DNA of 64,000 bases from JAWWPG01 sp033850885 (lineage in GTDB: Bacteria; Actinomycetota; Actinomycetes; Propionibacteriales; Nocardioidaceae). A program made the position numbers and the translations under genes. Of the stretch, positions 58,764 through 64,000 are shown piece after piece; position 1 is the stretch's first letter; each line of letters opens with the position of its first letter. The stretch covers positions 1-64,000 of the forward strand of contig JAWWPG010000009.1 in the NCBI GenBank assembly GCA_033850885.1. Reading direction: 5' to 3'. Under the pieces are notes generated by a model, which had not been told where the DNA came from, ran no database searches, and saw only the letters and a program-made list of their open reading frames with translations.

Positions 58764-58837
58764 AGAAGATCCTCTCGAGTGAGCACTAGGCGAATGCAGA
58801 CTAGATTTCGACCCTACCGCTGGTCAGGAGGTGGCGC

Positions 58838-59173
58838 TTGAGCGCGATGTCGCTCGGGCTGGCCGTCGTGTCAGGACGTTCCATGGAGCCCACGCTGTAC
58901 GACGGCGACCGGCTCCTGATCTGCTACGGCGCAGCACCCCGGCCGGGGCGTCTCGCCGTCGTCCGCCTCCCGGACCGCCCGGTGGCCGTCAAGAGAGTGG
59001 TGGGCCGCGTGGACGGCGGGTGGTGGGTCGAGCGAGACAACCCCCTGATGGGGGTCGACTCCGCGCAGGTCGGCGCCATCCCGGACGAGGACGTCGTGGC
59101 CTGTGTGGTGGTCCGGCTGTGGCCGCTGCGGCGGCGCAGGCGCAGCCGGGCGTCGCGCAGCAGTGACCGTTAG
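58838..59173 (+). CDS. sodX: nickel-type superoxide dismutase maturation protease
   Basis: A 111-residue S26-family signal peptidase-like protein that trims the SodN propeptide. Catalytic Ser is in VVSGRSMEPTLYDGDRLL and the Lys in RPVAVKRVVGRVDGGWWVERDN. It lacks a membrane anchor, as expected for the cytoplasmic SodX. TTG 58838 is favoured since AGGAGGT lies five bases upstream; ATG 58847 is the alternative. Divergent from sodN across 74 bases, so both may share one control region. Confidence 0.9.
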   Translation: MSAMSLGLAVVSGRSMEPTLYDGDRLLICYGAAPRPGRLAVVRLPDRPVAVKRVVGRVDGGWWVERDNPLMGVDSAQVGAIPDEDVVACVVVRLWPLRRRRRSRASRSSDR

Positions 59174-59182
59174 GCTGCTCCA

Positions 59183-60154
59183 ATGCTCGCCGTCTACGCG
59201 GACTCCATCAACTCGGAGGACCCCCTGTCCGGCCTGGTCGTGGGCGAGCGTCCGGAGCCCGTCGTACCCGACGGCTGGACGACCGTCGAGGTCAAGGCTG
59301 CCGCCCTCAACCACCACGACCTCTTCTCCCTGCAGGGGGTCGGGCTGCCTGCGGACAGGCTGCCGATGATCCTGGGATGTGACGCGGCGGGCCTCGACGA
59401 GGACGGCAACGAGGTGGTCGTGCACGCGGTCATCACCGACCCCGGCTGGATGGGCGACGAGACCCTGGACCCCAAGCGGTCGCTGCTCTCCGAGCGCCAC
59501 CAGGGCACCTTCGCTGAGCGGGTCGCGGTGCCGCGGCGCAACGTCGTCCCCAAGCCCGCCTCGTTGTCGTTCGAGCAGGCAGCCTGCCTGCCTACCGCCT
59601 GGCTGACGGCGTACCGGATGCTCTTCACCCAGGGGCGCCTCCGGCCGGGCGACAGCGTGCTCGTGCAGGGCGCCGGCGGGGGAGTGTCGACCGCGCTCAT
59701 CGCACTTGCCAGTGCGGCCGGCTTGCGGGTGTTCGCGACGAGCAGGGACGAGGCCAAGCGGTCCCGGGCACTTGACCTCGGGGCCCACGAGGCCGTCGAG
59801 CCGGGTACCCGGCTGCCGCACCGCGTCGACGCGGTGATGGAGACCGTCGGAGCGGCCACCTGGCGGCACTCGATGACGTCGCTGCGACCGGGAGGCACGC
59901 TGGTGATCTCGGGTACGACGTCCGGCGCCGTGCCCGAGAACCCCGAGCTGACCCGGATCTTCTTCCTGCAGCTGCGGGTTCAGGGGTCGACGATGGGCAC
60001 CCGAGATGAGCTGCATGCGCTGACCGAGCTGCTCGACCTGAGTGGTGCCCGCCCGGTGATCGACCGCGAGCTTTCCCTGACGGACGCGCGAGAAGGGTTC
60101 GCAGCGATGCTCGACGGGGAGCTCTTCGGCAAGGTGGTCTTCACCCTCCGTTGA
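59183..60154 (+). CDS. zinc-independent quinone oxidoreductase (MDR superfamily)
   Basis: A 323-residue medium-chain dehydrogenase/reductase of the quinone oxidoreductase type. GroES-like domain: VVPDGWTTVEVKAAALNHHDLFSLQGVG; NADPH-binding motif SVLVQGAGGGVSTALIALASAAGLRVFATSRDEAKR with the AxGGVG pattern. The catalytic-zinc cysteines are absent (ILGCDAAGLDEDGNEVVVH replaces GHE/C ligands). It follows sodX by nine bases and may be co-transcribed. Its last codons and TGA stop (60152-60154) lie inside the first copy of repeat array C. Confidence 0.9.
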   Translation: MLAVYADSINSEDPLSGLVVGERPEPVVPDGWTTVEVKAAALNHHDLFSLQGVGLPADRLPMILGCDAAGLDEDGNEVVVHAVITDPGWMGDETLDPKRSLLSERHQGTFAERVAVPRRNVVPKPASLSFEQAACLPTAWLTAYRMLFTQGRLRPGDSVLVQGAGGGVSTALIALASAAGLRVFATSRDEAKRSRALDLGAHEAVEPGTRLPHRVDAVMETVGAATWRHSMTSLRPGGTLVISGTTSGAVPENPELTRIFFLQLRVQGSTMGTRDELHALTELLDLSGARPVIDRELSLTDAREGFAAMLDGELFGKVVFTLR

Positions 60155-60395
60155 CCCGTCGCTAAGTTGCCGTTGAGCCGTCGCAAAGTTGCCGTTGAGC
60201 CGTCGCGAAGTTGCCGTTGAGCCGTCGCGAACAATGCTTGAGCGGGAGATCCGCGGCGAGGGTCGCTTCCCCTGCAGTTGAGCCGTCGCAAAGTTGGCCT
60301 GAACGTCGGCACGGAACCGGGATGTGGCCCAACTTTCCGACGGGTCAACCCCAATTTTGCGACGGGTCAACGGCAATTTTGCGACGGGTCAACCG
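60148..60395. repeat. head-on array of 22-nt repeats (array C)
   Basis: Four direct copies at 60148-60169, 60170-60191, 60192-60213 and 60214-60235, one further copy at 60275-60296, then three inverted copies at 60330-60351, 60352-60373 and 60374-60395. The unit core is GTTGAGCCGTCGCAAAGTTG in most direct copies and the complement of GTTGACCCGTCGCAAAATTG in inverted ones. Two short spacers (60236-60274; 60297-60329) lack repeat similarity. The array fills the space between the convergent oxidoreductase and sulfatase genes, and both stop codons lie within its outermost copies. Confidence 0.9.
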
Positions 60396-61843
60396 GGGAG
60401 CCAGGCCAGGCAGGAACGCCCGGCGCAGTCGCGCAGCCGCCCGAGCTGGTCGAGCAGCGCCCGCTGTACCGAGGCGTAGCGGGGTTGTCCGTCGACGCTG
60501 GACATCTCGAACGGGTCCCGGCTCCTGTCGTACAGCTCGATGTCACCGTTGTCCCACCTCAGCAACGTGTAGCGGTTGGTGCGGACGCCCTGGTAGAGCC
60601 AGGTCGGCGACGTCCCGTGGACGGGGGCCGCCTCCAGCGGGACGATGCGGTCCCGGTTGTCGGGCAGGCTGCCCTGAGCGAGCGGCAGCAGCGACTCCCC
60701 GTCGAGTACGCGTCCCGGGCGGGTGTGGGTCATCTGCGCGATGGTGGCGGCGATGTCCACCGTCGTCACGGCCTGTTGGCGAACCACGCCATGTGGGATC
60801 CCCGGGCCTTCGATGATGAGCGGGACCAACACCGACGGCTCGTAACCCAGGATCTTGTTACGCCACCGATGCTCGCCGAGCTGGATGCCGTTGTCGGACG
60901 TGAACATGATGTAGGTGTTGCGATACTGCCCGGACGCCTTCAGCTGCGCCACCAGGTGCGCGACAGCCCGGTCCACGGACTGGAGTGCCTCGATCCGCTG
61001 GATCCGGTCGAACCGCAGAAGGCGCAGCTGGCTGGGAGTCAACAGCGGCAGCCTCCGCATGAACGCGGACTTGTCACTCATGTTCGCCTCGTTGACGGAC
61101 GGGTCCCGTAGCGGCGCCAGGTCGTCGTAGGTGCCCCGGTCGACGAGCTCGGGCCTCGGCGGGTGCCAGCAGCCCTCGCGCTCGCTTGCGGGGATCCCCG
61201 CGATTGTGCACTCGGCGTGCGGTGCGACGTACGAGACCCACATGAAGTACGGCCGGTCGGAGCCATGGAGCTCGCGAACCAGCTCCGTGCTGGTGTGGTC
61301 GAAGAGGTCGGTCTGGTAGACGTGCGGGTACTCGACGATCGAGCCGTTCTGGTTGAGGATCACGTCGAAGTAGTCGTAGACGTGGGTGAGCGAGCCGTCC
61401 CAGATGTCCCACCCGGGAGGCACCTCGTGCGGGTCGCGTTCGCCGTACTGGTTGAGGTACTTGCCCATGAAGACGGTCTGGTAGCCACGGCTGCGCAGCC
61501 ACACGGGCAGCGTGTTCGAGCTGTCGAGCTTGTAGTAGCCGCCGCGCGGCCAGGCGTTCCCCTGGACGCCGTTGTTGTGCGAGTACTGGCCGGAGAGCAC
61601 CTCGGCCCGCGCCGGACAGCACAGCGGGTACGGCGAGAGCATCTGGGAAAACGTCGCGCCCTGTCCGGCCAGCAGCCGCTCGGTGTTGGGCATAAAGCGC
61701 AGGTCGTCCATCCGCATGTCGTCGGTCATGACGAGGATGACGTTGGGCCCGTGCACCGCGGGGGGCGGCTGGCCGAGTGCGCTCAGGCCGAGCGTGGCGA
61801 GGAAGACGGCCAGCGCCAGCCCCCAGAGCCGGCGTTTCCTCAC
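60389..61843 (-). CDS. sulfatase family protein, secreted or membrane-anchored
   Basis: A 484-residue alkaline-phosphatase-superfamily sulfatase. N-terminal RRLWGLALAVFLATLGLSALG is a signal peptide or anchor. Metal site PNVILVMTDDMRMDDL; formylglycine motif CCPARAEVLSGQY (C-x-P-x-R), then GKYLNQYG and the later FTSDNGIQLGEHRW metal/His motif. It cleaves a sulfate ester, possibly a glycan, outside the membrane. GTG start overlaps the stop of the small upstream gene by four bases. The C-terminus SCLAWLPG and TGA stop (60391-60389) lie in the last copy of repeat array C. Confidence 0.92.
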   Translation of the reverse strand: MRKRRLWGLALAVFLATLGLSALGQPPPAVHGPNVILVMTDDMRMDDLRFMPNTERLLAGQGATFSQMLSPYPLCCPARAEVLSGQYSHNNGVQGNAWPRGGYYKLDSSNTLPVWLRSRGYQTVFMGKYLNQYGERDPHEVPPGWDIWDGSLTHVYDYFDVILNQNGSIVEYPHVYQTDLFDHTSTELVRELHGSDRPYFMWVSYVAPHAECTIAGIPASEREGCWHPPRPELVDRGTYDDLAPLRDPSVNEANMSDKSAFMRRLPLLTPSQLRLLRFDRIQRIEALQSVDRAVAHLVAQLKASGQYRNTYIMFTSDNGIQLGEHRWRNKILGYEPSVLVPLIIEGPGIPHGVVRQQAVTTVDIAATIAQMTHTRPGRVLDGESLLPLAQGSLPDNRDRIVPLEAAPVHGTSPTWLYQGVRTNRYTLLRWDNGDIELYDRSRDPFEMSSVDGQPRYASVQRALLDQLGRLRDCAGRSCLAWLPG

Positions 61844-62019
61844 TCGTCTGGGTCGTCGTCGAGACGGGAGAGCCAGGTCGCGAGGCGCTCCACGGCGGTC
61901 TCGAACTCAGGGGAGAGGTCCACGAACTCCTGCATGCGGTCGGCAACCCACGAGAGGGTGACCAGCTCGTCCCCCCGCCGGTCCGTCAGCTCCTCGATCC
62001 CCCGGTCGGTGAAGTACAT
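61840..62019 (-). CDS. small acidic protein, DUF6104-like
   Basis: A 59-residue acidic protein with the sequence elements MYFTDRGIEELTDRRGDEL and DLSPEFETAVERLATWLSRL, ending in DDDPDE. I associate this pattern with the actinobacterial DUF6104 family, conserved next to the 2-oxoglutarate dehydrogenase gene; the name is from recall. ATG 62019 lies 15 bases after the kgd stop and its stop overlaps the sulfatase start (GTGA), so kgd, this gene and the sulfatase can form one transcript. Confidence 0.82.
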   Translation of the reverse strand: MYFTDRGIEELTDRRGDELVTLSWVADRMQEFVDLSPEFETAVERLATWLSRLDDDPDE

Positions 62020-62034
62020 CGCCGCCTCCGAGGC

Positions 62035-64000
62035 TTACGCGAAGGCCCGGTCGAAGATGCCGGCGAGCTCCTCGAGGTGCTGTGCCTTCTGCCCGCAGGC
62101 CGGGGCTGCCGAAGCTATCCGCCCGACGAGGTTGAACGGTACGTCGACGCCGAGCTCGGGCACCAGGTTGAGCGCCATGTGTGGCCACGGACCCATGTTC
62201 GCGGGCTCGTCCTGGACCCAGCGGATCTCGGCCAGGTTGGGGTACTTCGCGAGCTCCGCCTTCACTTCGTCGGTGGGGCGAGGGTAGAGCCGCTCGAGCC
62301 GGGTGATGGCGATCCTGTCTTCCGCTTCGCGCTTCTTACGCTCGACGTACAGGTCCCAGGTGATCCGGCCGGAGCACAGCACGAGTGTCCGAACGGCTGT
62401 GGGGTCGGCGACGTCGTCTCCGATGACCGGCCGGAACGTGCCCGTCGTGAAGTCGGAGGGCATCGAGGCGGCGTCACGGCGCTTGAGCATCGACTTCGGC
62501 GTGAAGACCACCATCGGCCGGTGGGTGGGACCGAGCGAGTGTTGGCGAAGGAGGTGGAAGTAGCTGGCCGGTGTCGAGGGCTGAGCGACCGTGAAGGCGT
62601 CGCCGGCCGCCAGCGTGAGGAAACGCTCGATCCGGGCGGACGAGTGGTCGGGGCCCTGCCCTTCGTAGCCGTGGGGGAGGAGCAGCACAACGCCCGATTG
62701 CTGCTGCCACTTCGCCTCGCCGGACGCCACGAACTCGTCGATGATCGTCTGGGCGCCGTTGGCGAAGTCGCCGAACTGCGCCTCCCACAGCGTGAGAGCC
62801 TCCGGGCGCGCGACCGAATACCCGTACTCGAAGCCCATCGCGGCGTACTCCGAGAGCAAGGAGTCGTAGACGTGGAAGCTGGCCTGGTCGTCCGACAGGT
62901 GCTGCAGGGGCGTCCACTCCTCACCGGTCACCCGGTCGATCACCGTGGCGAAACGCGACACGAACGTGCCGCGCCTCGAGTCCTGGCCGGAGAGGCGGAC
63001 CGGCCTGCCCTGCATCAGCAGCGACCCGAAGGCGATGATCTCCCCGGTGCCCCAGTCGATCGGGCCATCGGCGATCGATGCCGCCCGACGCTGCAGCTGC
63101 GGGAGCACCTTCGGGTGCACGGTGAAGCCAACCGGAGCCGAGACGTGGGCGTCCGCGATGCGCTTCATCACTTCGGGCGTGACGGCCGTGTCGTCGCTGC
63201 CGGTGGCCGCGCCCTTGGTCGGGTACTCCGGCACGGTGACGTACTCGTCGGCCTGGCTCTTGGCCTCCCGCACCTCCGTGAAAACCGCCTCGAGCTGCTT
63301 CTGGTAGTCGCGCATGGCGGACTCGGCCTCTTCGATCGTGATGTCGCCACGACCGATGAGAGCCTCGGTGTACAGCCTGCGGACGGAACGCTTCTTCTCG
63401 ATGAGGTCGTACATCAGCGGCTGGGTGTACGACGGGTCGTCGCCCTCGTTGTGACCGCGACGCCGGTAACAGACCAGGTCGATGACGACGTCCTGCTTGA
63501 ATGCCTGCCGGTACTCGAACGCGAGCTGGGCGACTCTGATGCAGGCTTCCGGATCGTCGCCGTTCACGTGGAAGATGGGGGCCTGCACCATCCGGGCTAC
63601 GTCGGTGCAGTACAGCGAGGAGCGGGAGGAGGACGGCGACGTCGTGAAGCCGACCTGGTTGTTGACGACGAGGTGGACGGTGCCCCCCGTTCGGTAGCCC
63701 CTCAGCTGCGAGAGGTTGAGGGTCTCGGCGACGACGCCCTGACCGGCGAAGGCCGCATCCCCGTGCACCAGCAGGGGTAGCACGGGGTAGGCACTTCCCT
63801 TGTTGAGCAGGTCTTGCTTGGCTCGTGCGATGCCTTCGAGCACCGGGTCGACGGCCTCGAGGTGGGACGGGTTGGCCGCCACGGAGACCTTGATCGTGTT
63901 GCCCTTGCCGGATCGGAACTCACCCTCGGCGCCGAGGTGGTACTTGACGTCGCCCGACCCCTGCACGGTGTTGGGGTCGATGTTGCCCTCGAACTCACGG
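62035..64000 (-). CDS. kgd: multifunctional 2-oxoglutarate dehydrogenase E1 (Kgd), C-terminal part
   Basis: About 655 residues of the thiamine-dependent E1/decarboxylase; the 5' part lies beyond the window edge at 64000. Seen: VKYHLGAEGEF, SHLEAVDPVLEGIARAKQD, VHGDAAFAGQGVVAETLNLS, the ThDP/Mg motif HVNGDDPEACIRVAQLA, YRRRGHNEGDDPSYTQPLMY, and transketolase-like C-terminal parts QFGDFANGAQTIIDEF and WVQDEPANMGPWPHMALNL. Actinobacterial Kgd fuses E1 with an acyltransferase domain, but that part is outside the view. It drives the 2-oxoglutarate step of the TCA cycle. Small DUF6104-like gene follows. Confidence 0.96.
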   Translation of the reverse strand, partial: REFEGNIDPNTVQGSGDVKYHLGAEGEFRSGKGNTIKVSVAANPSHLEAVDPVLEGIARAKQDLLNKGSAYPVLPLLVHGDAAFAGQGVVAETLNLSQLRGYRTGGTVHLVVNNQVGFTTSPSSSRSSLYCTDVARMVQAPIFHVNGDDPEACIRVAQLAFEYRQAFKQDVVIDLVCYRRRGHNEGDDPSYTQPLMYDLIEKKRSVRRLYTEALIGRGDITIEEAESAMRDYQKQLEAVFTEVREAKSQADEYVTVPEYPTKGAATGSDDTAVTPEVMKRIADAHVSAPVGFTVHPKVLPQLQRRAASIADGPIDWGTGEIIAFGSLLMQGRPVRLSGQDSRRGTFVSRFATVIDRVTGEEWTPLQHLSDDQASFHVYDSLLSEYAAMGFEYGYSVARPEALTLWEAQFGDFANGAQTIIDEFVASGEAKWQQQSGVVLLLPHGYEGQGPDHSSARIERFLTLAAGDAFTVAQPSTPASYFHLLRQHSLGPTHRPMVVFTPKSMLKRRDAASMPSDFTTGTFRPVIGDDVADPTAVRTLVLCSGRITWDLYVERKKREAEDRIAITRLERLYPRPTDEVKAELAKYPNLAEIRWVQDEPANMGPWPHMALNLVPELGVDVPFNLVGRIASAAPACGQKAQHLEELAGIFDRAFA

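Noticed and set aside
49753..60395. Repeat arrays as a CRISPR locus
   Set aside because: Units are contiguous with no unique spacers, they occur in both orientations within one array and no cas genes are present.
61777..63780. Long plus-strand open frame opposite kgd and the sulfatase gene
   Set aside because: Antisense shadow; kgd motifs on the minus strand are unmistakable.

Overview
The window is GC-rich, densely packed actinobacterial chromosome. WhiB1, the SigR/RsrA redox pair, nickel superoxide dismutase, ribosomal protein bL37, an F420-dependent oxidoreductase and the Kgd-type 2-oxoglutarate dehydrogenase all point to Actinomycetota. A Nocardioidaceae/Propionibacteriales-like genome is my best guess, but that level is inference. 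Starts are often GTG, and stop/start overlaps of the ATGA or GTGA kind are very common.

Layout. 0-4.5 kb: alpha/beta hydrolase, DedA membrane protein, then an NCS1 permease directly followed by an amidase. 4.5-16.2 kb (minus strand): a long alpha-glucan/trehalose run in the transcription order malQ, glgX, treY, treZ, followed by a sulfotransferase-like gene and an unrecognised Cys/His protein. 15-24 kb: nitrogen-compound catabolism. A FluG-like amidohydrolase and a FluG-like glutamine synthetase flank an APC permease, followed by DoxX and the tight operon NCS1 permease, isochorismatase-type hydrolase, ADP-ribosylglycohydrolase-type enzyme and PfkB kinase. 23.7-28.5 kb: SigB/SigF-like sigma factor, a DNA ligase with a phosphoesterase domain, an SRPBCC protein and an FAD oxidoreductase.

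28.5-40.1 kb is a nearly complete selenocysteine island: selB, selA and tRNA-Sec on the minus strand, then a selenocysteine-containing formate dehydrogenase (in-frame UGA at 34607 with a readable SECIS hairpin), its iron-sulfur and NrfD-type membrane subunits, and selD on the plus strand. The tRNA, SelA, SelB and SelD make and insert selenocysteine into the catalytic subunit encoded between them.

40-46.9 kb is a mixed region: F420 oxidoreductase, VOC protein, a decayed APC permease fused to a foreign gene fragment, an IS3-type transposase remnant, a small conserved-looking ORF and an intact APC permease. 46.9-64 kb resembles conserved actinobacterial core: CBS protein, hisN, rsgA, aroA, an aspartyl-tRNA synthetase behind a T-box leader, SRAP protein, sigR-rsrA behind a SigR-type promoter, bL37, whiB1, sodN/sodX, a quinone oxidoreductase, a sulfatase, a DUF6104-like small protein and the C-terminal part of kgd, which runs off the window.

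The most unusual signal is a family of about 22-nt repeats in three arrays (49753-49978, 57146-57211, 60148-60395). Two arrays lie between convergent genes as head-on inverted sets, and three of the four flanking genes take their stop codon from inside the repeat. A second, palindromic repeat family lies at 32533-32724.
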